Source of the DNA: Candidatus Chromulinivorax destructor
GTDB taxonomy: Bacteria > Babelota > Babeliae > Babelales > Chromulinivoraceae
Length of the DNA stretch: 64,000 nucleotides
Assembly: GCF_003366055.1 (NCBI RefSeq)
Contig: NZ_CP025544.1
Span: 665,278 to 729,277 of the forward strand
Reading direction: 5' to 3'
Positions 27,924-37,031 of the stretch are shown piece by piece. Both the position numbers and the translations under genes were made by a program. Numbering within the stretch: the stretch's first letter is position 1; the number at the start of each line of letters is the position of its first letter. Below the pieces are notes generated by a model. That model ran no database searches, had not been told where the DNA came from, and was given only the letters and a program-made list of their open reading frames with translations.

Positions 27924-28235
27924 TTATGCAGGTAACTGATTGAGTTCGTTTAAAAGTAATTTTTTATCATCATCATTTATTGTATTTGCTATTTGATTCT
28001 GCAATTCTCTTCGCCTTGCTTCTATTAATAAAGCAGTTCTTGTAGCTTGACCAGATGCTACCTGTTGATTTTCTGTTATTACTTGTATTTCATCTATATT
28101 TAATGGAGTAGTTTCTGTTGATCTTCTGGTAATCGAATAATCTCCTATACCCCAATTGCCACCTCTTCCCATTGCATGGATTTGTCTTAATTGATATATA
28201 GATAGTATTGCAATAATACCGCATAATTTTTTCAA
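27924..28235 (-). CDS. Small secreted protein of unknown function
   Basis: The 103-aa protein has a signal peptide (MKKLCGIIAILSIYQLRQIHA). A glycine-rich GRGGNWGIGDY segment follows, and the C-terminal half is predicted helical (ALLIEARRRELQNQIANTI, DDDKKLLLNELNQLPA). There is a reasonable ribosome site (AAAGGATC) upstream. No family is recognised. Confidence 0.6.
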   Translation of the reverse strand: MKKLCGIIAILSIYQLRQIHAMGRGGNWGIGDYSITRRSTETTPLNIDEIQVITENQQVASGQATRTALLIEARRRELQNQIANTINDDDKKLLLNELNQLPA

Positions 28236-28379
28236 AACAGATCCTTTAAAAATTTATATGTTGTAGTTTGAGATGACTACATTAGTCGTTCATGATTTAA
28301 AAATATATAAAAATTATTCTTAATAATGAAATACATAAAAAAATAAGAAAGAAGCGCATGATAACCATGAGCTTCTTTC

Positions 28380-30534
28380 TTATTTTAAGATTTGTTCTCC
28401 GCCGCCCTTAAGGGCAAGTTGATCAATAATTAACGTTAATTCAGTTGCCTGATTTAATCGTTCAATTGATATGGGCGGTACATAGTTTTCTTGTTTAATT
28501 GATCGTAAGAAATTATTAATCAAAGCGTCTTCGCCTTTGTTTGGCTGTTTTACACTTTCATTAAATGAGAAAGGCAGACCAAAGCCTTCAAGTGAAACAT
28601 AATCGTCCATAACAATTGATTTAGAATCAAAGAATATTTCCATACGTTCTTTACCGGCGCCTACGTGACCAAGCGATGTGTATAAAAGTGTACAGATTGA
28701 GCCATCAGCAAAGCTAATTTGTGCAGAAAAATTATCGGTAGGGAAAAGATAACTATTTGTTGGTTTTAATGATTCGACGGAAACAGCAATTGGTTGAGCT
28801 TTAACCAAGTATAAAAACATATCAAAAATATGGCACGCTTCACCAATTAATCGACCCGAACCCATTTGACGCTGTAGCCACTGTTCTTTTGCTATAAAGC
28901 CAACATTCATGCGATAACTAATAATTAAAGGCGATGTTCGTAGCTTGGTCTGTGTATCTATTTTTTTTATGAATGGAGCAAATGATCGATTATAATCAAC
29001 ACAAAACTGAGCGGAGGTGTTTTTTTGCAAATAGCTGTACAGCGTATTGAGTTGTTCAAGATCCGTTGCCATCGGTTTTTCTAAAAATACTGCTTTGCCT
29101 TTTTCCATGGCGTTTATAGCTTGGCTGCAATGCAGGCGGTAGGGCGAATTGATAAACACCACGTTAACATTGTTATCATCGAACAGTTCTTGTTCGTTAA
29201 TGATTGTTTTTCGTGCGCCACCGTAGACTTGAGCAATGTTAAGAGCTTTAACAATATTCTTGTCGACAGCAGTTTCAATCTGAACGTTTTTAATTTTAGA
29301 TAAAGCAGGCATTAAGGTGTTTTGTGTAAATGGGCTTGCTCCGACAATTCCTACATGCAACGTATCTTTTTTAGCAGGGATGAAACTTGAAATTGGTGAA
29401 GCATTGTTTTTTTGAATAACTTCTTGCTTTGGCAGAAAATTAAGGACAAGCCCTAGCACGTCTTTTGTTTGAACAGTTTTGTATGCTTCTTGTACGTTAT
29501 TAATACTAATCGTATGAGAAATTAACGGCTTTGTACTGATTAAGCCATCTTCTAATAAATTAATAAACGTAGCCAAACTTTTACAATACTCTGGGGTAAC
29601 TCCAAAAAACGAGTCATGATAATTTTCAAGTTGTTGCTCTGATAACGTCAGTTCATCTTTGAGCGTTGACTGAATATTAACAATGTTAATTTCTTTTAAG
29701 TACAACTGATTGTAATTTAGATTAATAGGTTTTTTGCATTGTGATAAAACAATTCGACCTTGCTGTTTTGCAAAGTTGACTGCATGTTGCAAGATTTGGT
29801 CCATATGCTTTGTGATGATAGTGCAGTCGACTCCAGCATGGTTGGTCAGATAGCTCATTTCTTGTTCTATGTTATCAAGCTTTTGGTTTAAAACTGTGGT
29901 AATTCCAAGTTCTTGAGCTTTTGCAAGGTTGTATTCGTTGGTGTCTATTCCAATAACTTTACACCCAGATAATTTTGCAATTTGAGCTGTTAAAAGACCT
30001 AAAATATCAAGTCCAACAACGCAAACAGTTTGACCAATTTGCAGCTGAGCTTTTTTGATATTATCAAAAGCAAGGCCACCAATAGCAATAAAACTAGCTT
30101 CTTGCAAGAGTGATTTGTTTTTATTTTTACGGCAAATGATTCTGGAATGCAGACGACGTCAGCATGATTTGCAAACCCATTTCCTGCGCAAGCAACATAG
30201 TCCCCTGGCCGAAATTGTGTAACTTTTTTCCCAACTGCAATAATTCTTCCGGAACATGAATGTCCAAGAGATTTGATTTCACCATAAAAACTTTTTTTAC
30301 AAAGTCGGTAAGACCTTCAATGTTTTTAGTTGAAATCGAATTAAAAATCATTCGAATTTTTTCGGGAATATTTTTTAATAACGATTCTTTCTCAGAGCTT
30401 GCAATGATTGACTTCTCTGTTTCAGGTATGATTAATGAATGGTATACAGAAACCAGCATCGAATGATCATTGAGTGCTGGCTCACAAACTTCTTTGAGCG
30501 CTATTGCGCCCTTATTTAAAAATACCTGTCTCAT
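28380..30534 (-). pseudogene. Two-domain oxidoreductase (zinc-less MDR plus Gfo/Idh/MocA), interrupted by two poly-A frameshifts
   Basis: The intact family fuses an alcohol-dehydrogenase-like domain to a Gfo/Idh/MocA NAD(P)-dependent domain and occurs in surface-sugar loci. The start (MRQVFLNKGAIALKEV) is at 30534 in one frame. After the A7 run at 30292-30298 the sense moves to the -1 frame (LGHSCSGRIIAVGKKVTQF, PGDYVACAGNGFANHADVV). At the A5 runs at 30118-30128 it moves by -1 again into the 575-aa frame with VVGLDILGLLTAQIAKLSG and, in the second domain, VGIVGASPFTQNTLMPALS and EKPMATDLEQL. Adding one base at each site gives exactly 718 codons plus stop. The start has GGGAG upstream. It may be a real pseudogene, slippage-rescued, or miscalled. 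Confidence 0.8.
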
Positions 30535-30672
30535 CTAAACGTTCTCCCTGGTTTGCTTGGTAGTTAGCTTACCTTGGCTGTGATTATATTAGACTGCTTA
30601 TTTACGTATCAAATAATCTATTTTTTGATAGAATATCTCTTTGAAATAATAACATGTTTACAAGGAGTTTCA

Positions 30673-31182
30673 ATGGATATTTTATATGCTCCATGGCGAG
30701 ATAAGTATGTTAAACATAGTATAAAACACAAAGATGATGAAAACGAAGCCTGTGTTTTTTGCACAATTTTTTCAGCAACAAATGCAGATGATAAAGAATT
30801 TATTTTAAAAGAAACAGACCATGCAATCGTTCTGTTGAATATATATCCGTACAACAGTGGACATGTTTTAATTTTACCTAAAATTCACGTGGCAAATCTT
30901 GATGAATTATCAAAAAATGTCAGAATTGAATTAATGGAGTTAATGAACGCAAGTATCATAATTTTAAAAGATGTTTTGTGTGCGCAAGGTATTAACGCGG
31001 GTGTTAATTTAGGCAAAATAAGTGGCGCAGGAATTCCAGGGCATGTGCATTTGCATGTTGTGCCACGCTGGTCAGGTGATACCAGTTTTATTACGGTTGT
31101 TGGTGGAACTAAAAATATCTCAGTTGATTTAAAAAGAATTTATAACGAATTAAAACCAGCTTTTACAGCTTTAGAACTATAG
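30673..31182 (+). CDS. HIT-family nucleotide hydrolase/phosphorylase
   Basis: A 169-aa histidine-triad protein of the Ap4A-phosphorylase-like branch. It begins MDILYAPWRDKYVKH, has a CVFCTIF zinc-type pair near residue 28, and the triad PGHVHLHVVPRW near 126-137. Such enzymes split dinucleoside polyphosphates or nucleoside phosphoramidates, with the middle histidine as nucleophile. The ATG at 30673 with AAGGAG is preferred over an upstream start at 30574. alaS begins 13 bases after the stop, so the two are likely co-transcribed. Confidence 0.9.
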   Translation: MDILYAPWRDKYVKHSIKHKDDENEACVFCTIFSATNADDKEFILKETDHAIVLLNIYPYNSGHVLILPKIHVANLDELSKNVRIELMELMNASIIILKDVLCAQGINAGVNLGKISGAGIPGHVHLHVVPRWSGDTSFITVVGGTKNISVDLKRIYNELKPAFTALEL

Positions 31183-31195
31183 GACAATACTATCC

Positions 31196-33784
31196 ATGAA
31201 CTCACATGTTATTCGACAAAAGTTTTTTGAGTACTTTAAAAAATTTCATCATGAACAAGTTGCAAGCTCATCGTTAATTCCTGCTCAAGACCCAACAATT
31301 TTATTTACCAACGCAGGCATGAACCAGTTTAAAGATGTTTTACTTGGGAAAGAAAAACGGAGCTATAACAGAGCTGTTACCATTCAAAAATGTGTTCGTG
31401 CTGGCGGCAAACATAATGATTTAGATAACGTGGGCTTTACGCAACGACATCTTACATTTTTTGAAATGATGGGCAACTTTTCGTTTGGGGATTATTTTAA
31501 AAAAGAAGCGATTCCTTTCGCTTGGAATTTTTTAACACAAGATATGGCGCTTGATCCTGCAAGACTTTCAGTTTCTGTATACTTAACAGATGATGAAGCG
31601 TATGCAATCTGGCGTGATGATGTAAAAATTCCTGAAAATAAAATATTTCGCTTAGGTGCTGATAACTTTTGGCAAATGGGGGATGTTGGTCCTTGTGGCC
31701 CGTGTACAGAAATTTTCTTTGACCGTGGACCTGAGTATGGGTGTGGTAAAGCTGATTGTAACGTTCCTTGCGGATGCGATCGATTCCTTGAAGTGTGGAA
31801 CGTTGTGTTTATGCAGTACGATCGCCAAGCTGATGGTACTGATAAATTATTACAACAAACAGGTATCGACACTGGCATGGGATTAGAACGTCTGTGTGTC
31901 GTAACGCAAAACAAAGAATCAGTTTTTGATATTGATATTTTTCAACCATGTATTAAAAAAATTGAAGAACTTACCGGCCACAAATATCATGAGTCAACAG
32001 GGATTATCAAAGCATCATTCAATGTTCTTTTAGACCATGTTCGCTCAACATCATTATTAATCGCTGACGGATGTGCGCCATCAAATGACGGTCGTGGTTA
32101 TGTGATTCGTAAAATTATTCGTCGAGCAGCTTTATTTGCACAAAAATTAACTGATAAAAACATCTTCCCAGAATTAGCGGCAGTGTTAATTGATGAAATG
32201 AAACAAATTTATCCTGACTTGCAAGAAAGCAAAGATAGGGTGATTGCAGTTTTGAAAATTGAAATCGAACGGTTTTCAGAAAATTTGAATCGAGGTAAAT
32301 CTATTTTACAAGGCTATATCGAAAAAAATGGCTTAAACAAAATAGTTTCTGGCACGCAGGCATTTACTTTGTACGACACGTATGGATTTCCGTTAGAAGT
32401 TGTGCAACTTGTTGCAGCAGACTATGGATGCACGGTTGACATTGATGGCTTTGAAGAGCAAATGGAGCTGCAGCGTCAAAAATCTGGCAAAAAAATGAAG
32501 CAGTCAGAGCAAGATTTAGCTTTGGATAGTTCAATTAAAACAGTTTTTACTGGGTATGGATCAACGTATGAAACATCAACGATTACTGCTTTGGTTTGTA
32601 ATAATGAGCTTGTTGATAGCGTTAAAGCTGGTCAAACTTTTTCGTTTACTGTAGAAAAAACACCATTTTATGTTGCGTGTGGTGGCCAAGTTGACGATAA
32701 AGGAACAGTCACTTTTGGTGCTTATCAAACAGAATTATTAGGATTACAAAAACTGAACGATGCAATTTTAATTACGTGTATAGCTCCGACAACAATTACC
32801 CTTGGTGATAGCGTGGCAATGCAAGTTGATGAACAAGCTCGTTTGTTTACGATGAAAAATCATACCGCAACACATTTACTGCAAGCCGCATTACAATTAA
32901 TTTTAGGTAAGCAAGTTAAACAAGCTGGTTCTGTTGTTAATTGCGAGTATCTTCGTTTTGATTTCACCTATCATGCGCCACTTTCTCTTGCACAAATTCA
33001 AGCAGTTGAGAATTTGATTAATCAAAAAATCTGGGACAATATTCCTGTAGCAATTGAAAATACAACCTTAAAAGATGCGACAAGTCGCGGTGTTATTGCT
33101 TTCTTTGGTGATAAATATAATCCAGATGCAGTTCGTGCAGTCATGATTCCTGGTTTTTCTGCTGAATTATGTGGAGGAACGCACGTACGGGCAACGGGTG
33201 ACATTGGTTTATTTAAAATAGTTGAAGAAACTGCCTTAGCTGCAGGCCAACGAAGAATTGTTGCGTACACTGGCGGCAAAGCTCTAGAACTCATGCAACA
33301 AAATTTTACTATTATAAAAAACTTGGAACAAGATCTTAAAGTTAAGTCAGAAGCTATTTTACAAGGTGTAGAAAAACTTCAAACAAGATTAAAAGATCTA
33401 ACGCGTGAGATTAAAGTGTTAAAAACTGAGCAGTGGAAATCATTAATTCCATCATGGATAGAGCAAACAGAAAATATGAATGGAATTGCTTTTGGGTATT
33501 TGCAATTACAAGGATTTGCAGAAAATATTCGAGATATTCTTACAGCTTTGCAGGCAAAAAAACCTGGCTTATATTTCATTGTTAATGATGAACAAGGGTC
33601 AATGACATTTGTTTGTTCTCTTGCAAAAGAATATGTAGCACAAGTTACAATGAAACAACTTCAGGCTCTATTACAAGAGCAGTGTGGATTAAAGTCTGGT
33701 GGAAGCCCAGTCATGATTCAGGGTGGTGGTAATGTACCAACATCGTGTAAGCAATTTATAAAAAACTGGCTTATAAAAGCATAA
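31196..33784 (+). CDS. alaS: Alanyl-tRNA synthetase
   Basis: Charges tRNA-Ala, and tmRNA through its G3·U pair, with alanine. The 862-aa length is typical. The class II catalytic core is at the N-terminus (RQKFFEYFKKFHHEQVASSS, TNAGMNQFKDVLLG). The editing domain has HTATHLL near 555 and the CGGTH motif near 660, and a C-terminal oligomerisation domain ends in GGSPVMIQGGG. It follows the HIT gene closely. A strong terminator is downstream. Confidence 0.98.
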   Translation: MNSHVIRQKFFEYFKKFHHEQVASSSLIPAQDPTILFTNAGMNQFKDVLLGKEKRSYNRAVTIQKCVRAGGKHNDLDNVGFTQRHLTFFEMMGNFSFGDYFKKEAIPFAWNFLTQDMALDPARLSVSVYLTDDEAYAIWRDDVKIPENKIFRLGADNFWQMGDVGPCGPCTEIFFDRGPEYGCGKADCNVPCGCDRFLEVWNVVFMQYDRQADGTDKLLQQTGIDTGMGLERLCVVTQNKESVFDIDIFQPCIKKIEELTGHKYHESTGIIKASFNVLLDHVRSTSLLIADGCAPSNDGRGYVIRKIIRRAALFAQKLTDKNIFPELAAVLIDEMKQIYPDLQESKDRVIAVLKIEIERFSENLNRGKSILQGYIEKNGLNKIVSGTQAFTLYDTYGFPLEVVQLVAADYGCTVDIDGFEEQMELQRQKSGKKMKQSEQDLALDSSIKTVFTGYGSTYETSTITALVCNNELVDSVKAGQTFSFTVEKTPFYVACGGQVDDKGTVTFGAYQTELLGLQKLNDAILITCIAPTTITLGDSVAMQVDEQARLFTMKNHTATHLLQAALQLILGKQVKQAGSVVNCEYLRFDFTYHAPLSLAQIQAVENLINQKIWDNIPVAIENTTLKDATSRGVIAFFGDKYNPDAVRAVMIPGFSAELCGGTHVRATGDIGLFKIVEETALAAGQRRIVAYTGGKALELMQQNFTIIKNLEQDLKVKSEAILQGVEKLQTRLKDLTREIKVLKTEQWKSLIPSWIEQTENMNGIAFGYLQLQGFAENIRDILTALQAKKPGLYFIVNDEQGSMTFVCSLAKEYVAQVTMKQLQALLQEQCGLKSGGSPVMIQGGGNVPTSCKQFIKNWLIKA

Positions 33785-33790
33785 AAAAAA

Positions 33791-33829
33791 GGAAGGTGAA
33801 TGACTCAATCATTCACCTTCCTTTTTTTT
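33791..33829 (+). terminator. Intrinsic terminator after alaS
   Basis: GGAAGGTGAATGA (33791-33803) and TCATTCACCTTCC (33809-33821) form a perfect 13-pair stem, followed by eight T residues. Confidence 0.92.
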
Positions 33830-34039
33830 GTGCACGAGTTGTTTATTGTAGCAGTCTTTATAATGACCTTATTTTAGACATATAGTACCCATTCATATTA
33901 ATATGAGTTTTTTTATACATTGAACGATTTACTCCTGAGAGATGATTAAAGGCGAAGACAATGTATTAATATCGTATAAGTAAGTTATAAAAAACTAGCT
34001 TGAACAAGCATAATAAAAATAAAGGGATGCGCGTTTATA

Positions 34040-35647
34040 TCACTCCCTCTTTATAATAAAATCTATTAACTTGTCTGAATGTAAAGCAATGTATCGTCCT
34101 GCTAAAAAAAATAAGAGGACAGCACAATCAATTTTAAGCGTATCATCAAATTCAAGATCGCTTCTTATAAGAGGTGCTATATGTGCAATACATTGAGCTG
34201 GTATAAAAAATAATGGAATCATTATACATGTAAAGCTCAAGCCTAAAATATCAAAATTTCTATTCTCTCGATTATTTATATAAAAAGATAATTTTTGAGA
34301 ATCTTTTTGTTTAGCTTCAATAATTATTGCGTTTATTCTACGCTTTTTAAAGTAAGCATCTTTTATCGATGTATCAAGTCCAAGTGTTACAATAGTTTGA
34401 TATATAAATATATTAGTTAAACTCGATTCAATTTCGCTACTTAATCTATCGATTGTTAAATTTTTTTTATATATATTGGTATGAAAATTTTGTGGGCTTT
34501 CATCTTGGCCAGCTCCGTGATCAATTAAAAATTCGAGCGTCTGTATATTTGTTACATGGTATAAAACTGGCACACTATGCATAATACCTGTATCAATAAA
34601 TAAAGACTTTAAAACTTTATGATTGTAAGGAGGTGCTAAAAATTTGAGCAATAATTCATCATTGTTTTCATGCAGCGCTAATTCTAAAATGTAAGGGTGA
34701 TTGATAATATCGTGTAAGTTTTGATCTAATAAAATCTTATCAATTGATTGCGTTTTTAATTGCAAGGCAAGTTCATGGCCTAATTTTTCTTCTGCTTTGC
34801 TTATAAAATCCTGAAGTGAAGATTGTAGATCATCTGCATGCAGATCAATAATATCGTCAGTAATACTTTTATTTTCGAATAGTTCAGCCATGAAGTTTTT
34901 AAAATCTAAATCAAAAGTAGCAAAACTTTTTTCTAAAAAAGGGTATGAACTTTTATCAAAAAATTTTTGTAAATCATTTAGAAATTCTAAGAGATCTTGT
35001 TCGTAAATTTTTTCTGGTAAAGGTTTAAAATCACTTTGCGCTGGTGGCATACCATACAGTAAGATTCTCATTTCAGGAGTTGTTGCATAGTCAAAGGCTG
35101 TTTTGCCATTTTCATCGGTAACTGTTATATCTACGCCTGCTTCAAGTAATATGTGAGTCGTTTCTGTATCGTTTTGACGAATTGCATAATGTAAAGGCGT
35201 AAAGCCTATTTGATTTTCAGCAGATGAATTCCATGTGCGCTGTTGGTTAACATTGCAAACTTTTTGTCCTAGTATATAACGAAGAATATTTGGAGAAGAA
35301 TTTTGAGCTGCACAATGCAAAAGATTTGTTCCATCAGGATATACTCGAGAAATATCGACATCTTCTTCTTTATGCAAAATTCTAAGAAGTCCAGCTTCAT
35401 TATTTTCTATTGACCATGCCAAAAAAGGGCCATTTATAATAGATCTATCAGGTGTATCAATATTTGCGCCTTCATACACTAAATCTGCTGCTTTTTCATA
35501 GTTTTCAAACAGTAAAGCCGTTGATAGATCTGATCGTTTTGAAATAATTGTTGAGCTGGTTTTTTCTATTAATTCTTGCGCTTGGCTTGTGAACGCTGAT
35601 GATATGAATAAAATTAAAAGCAGTAGGCAGTGATAATTTTTATACAA
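34040..35647 (-). CDS. Ankyrin protein with C-terminal membrane helices
   Basis: The 535-aa protein has a signal peptide (CLLLLILFISSAFTSQA). About four ankyrin repeats (residues 40-200) include NLLHCAAQNSSPNILRYI and IGFTPLHYAIRQNDTETTHILLEAG. A long unique helical region follows (210-440). Two hydrophobic segments, FTCIMIPLFFIPAQCIAHI and IDCAVLLFFLAGRYIAL (about 455-520), lie before a charged end. It is the last gene of a run of three ankyrin genes, two bases after the preceding one. The C-terminal helices would fix it in a membrane, unlike the soluble-looking neighbours. Confidence 0.82.
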   Translation of the reverse strand: MYKNYHCLLLLILFISSAFTSQAQELIEKTSSTIISKRSDLSTALLFENYEKAADLVYEGANIDTPDRSIINGPFLAWSIENNEAGLLRILHKEEDVDISRVYPDGTNLLHCAAQNSSPNILRYILGQKVCNVNQQRTWNSSAENQIGFTPLHYAIRQNDTETTHILLEAGVDITVTDENGKTAFDYATTPEMRILLYGMPPAQSDFKPLPEKIYEQDLLEFLNDLQKFFDKSSYPFLEKSFATFDLDFKNFMAELFENKSITDDIIDLHADDLQSSLQDFISKAEEKLGHELALQLKTQSIDKILLDQNLHDIINHPYILELALHENNDELLLKFLAPPYNHKVLKSLFIDTGIMHSVPVLYHVTNIQTLEFLIDHGAGQDESPQNFHTNIYKKNLTIDRLSSEIESSLTNIFIYQTIVTLGLDTSIKDAYFKKRRINAIIIEAKQKDSQKLSFYINNRENRNFDILGLSFTCIMIPLFFIPAQCIAHIAPLIRSDLEFDDTLKIDCAVLLFFLAGRYIALHSDKLIDFIIKRE

Positions 35648-35649
35648 TT

Positions 35650-37020
35650 TTAGTCCAATTCTTTTTTAGCAAGGTCTTGGCAAGCACAATCAGCAGCATT
35701 GACTGTATTGTTGCACATAAACCGATTGTGTAATTGCTTTAGTTTTATAAATTCTTCTTGTGGGATTGAAATTTTTATAGCGTCGTTAAATTTTTTGATC
35801 AAAGTGTTATATTCTTCTATTTCTTCAGGGCCCATACTTATTTGTGTTGTAATTTGAGACATGCGGATATGATGCAAATCATCAATTTTTGACATTTTTT
35901 CAGCACCCATTAATTTTTGTGCCTTTTCAGAGCATGTTTTTCTTAGGTTATTATATTCATTTTCTTTGAGTAATGTATTAGGATATGCTTGGTGTATAAA
36001 AAAATAATCTTTAAATAAATTCTGTTCTTTACAAAAGTCCTTAAAGTTTTCTTGCATGTAAGGAGAGCTCTTTTTAAACTCATATTGCAAAATATCTATG
36101 ATATTCCCGGTTTTTTCTTGCGCTAGAGTCGCATTATTTTCTAATAAAAAACGACATCGTTGTACATTGTAATTTTTTACAGCGTAATAAAGAGGGGTGC
36201 ATCCATAGATATTTTCAAAATTAATAGCAGTGCCAGCATCTACAAGAACTTGTGCAACTGCAGTGGTGTTTGCAAAATGAAGTGGGGTGTTTTCTTCATT
36301 TGTTAAAGCATTTACTTTTGCACTATGATCAATCAAAATTTGTGCAACTTCTTCATTATGAGCAAAATGCAGCGGAGTATGTTTAAACCTACCTTGAAGA
36401 TTAACATCAAGACCCATTACAATTAATTTTTGCGTCAGATCAGGATTTTTTACAAAATGCAGCAAGCCATGGTTAAGATTGTTCAAGGTGAAGACATCTG
36501 CACGTAGATTAATGAGAAGACTTGCTATTGTAAGTTTATTTTGAACAACTGCATGCATTAAGGCTGTTGCTCCATGATGATCTTTTATTTCAAAAAAAGG
36601 AGGAACGAGATCTGTTTGATGGATGCTTGAATAGCACTCTAATAATAATACAATATCTGCATTATCGTAATCTACTGCATAATGCAAAGCTGTTTCACCT
36701 CTGTTGTTTTGTGCGCAAATATCGATGCCTTTTCTTAGAAGCTTACATGCTATTTTAAATTTATTTTCTTTAACTGCTTGATGTAAAAGAGTTTCTTTGA
36801 ATTCGTTTACATTGTCATAGTTTGTTTGTTCGTCGATATGTGCCCAAAAATTTTCTTGTTGTTCTTTTCTTTTATCACCAACTCTATTGCTATCAAGAGG
36901 ATCTAAGATTATTTCATATTCCGGGCAATTAAAATCAGTAGTTGCTTGGCAACTTGATAATGAGGGAATGTGTGATGTAAGCAGCCCTACTGTTATAAAT
37001 AAATAATGAAAAAACAGCAT
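35650..37020 (-). CDS. Secreted ankyrin-repeat protein (middle of three-gene run)
   Basis: The 456-aa protein has an N-terminal signal (about 1-25, FITVGLLTSHIPSLSSCQA). Ankyrin repeats lie at about 75-300, for example GETALHYAVDYDNADIVLLL, GRFKHTPLHFAHNEEVAQIL and YGCTPLYYAVKNYNVQRCRFLL. A helical C-terminal region (310-456) follows without a known family. It is clearly paralogous to the next gene upstream (37032-38516) throughout its length, including the TPLHFA..E...LI short repeats of about 26 residues. Genes are packed with 2- and 11-base gaps, indicating one transcript. Confidence 0.85.
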   Translation of the reverse strand: MLFFHYLFITVGLLTSHIPSLSSCQATTDFNCPEYEIILDPLDSNRVGDKRKEQQENFWAHIDEQTNYDNVNEFKETLLHQAVKENKFKIACKLLRKGIDICAQNNRGETALHYAVDYDNADIVLLLECYSSIHQTDLVPPFFEIKDHHGATALMHAVVQNKLTIASLLINLRADVFTLNNLNHGLLHFVKNPDLTQKLIVMGLDVNLQGRFKHTPLHFAHNEEVAQILIDHSAKVNALTNEENTPLHFANTTAVAQVLVDAGTAINFENIYGCTPLYYAVKNYNVQRCRFLLENNATLAQEKTGNIIDILQYEFKKSSPYMQENFKDFCKEQNLFKDYFFIHQAYPNTLLKENEYNNLRKTCSEKAQKLMGAEKMSKIDDLHHIRMSQITTQISMGPEEIEEYNTLIKKFNDAIKISIPQEEFIKLKQLHNRFMCNNTVNAADCACQDLAKKELD

Positions 37021-37031
37021 ATAGATTCTTT

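Noticed and set aside
33830-34039. Riboswitch in the spacer after alaS (CTCCTGAGAGATG...GGCGAAGAC)
   Set aside because: It superficially resembles pieces of glycine or TPP riboswitches, but the conserved core order and partner helices are absent, and the genes around do not fit.
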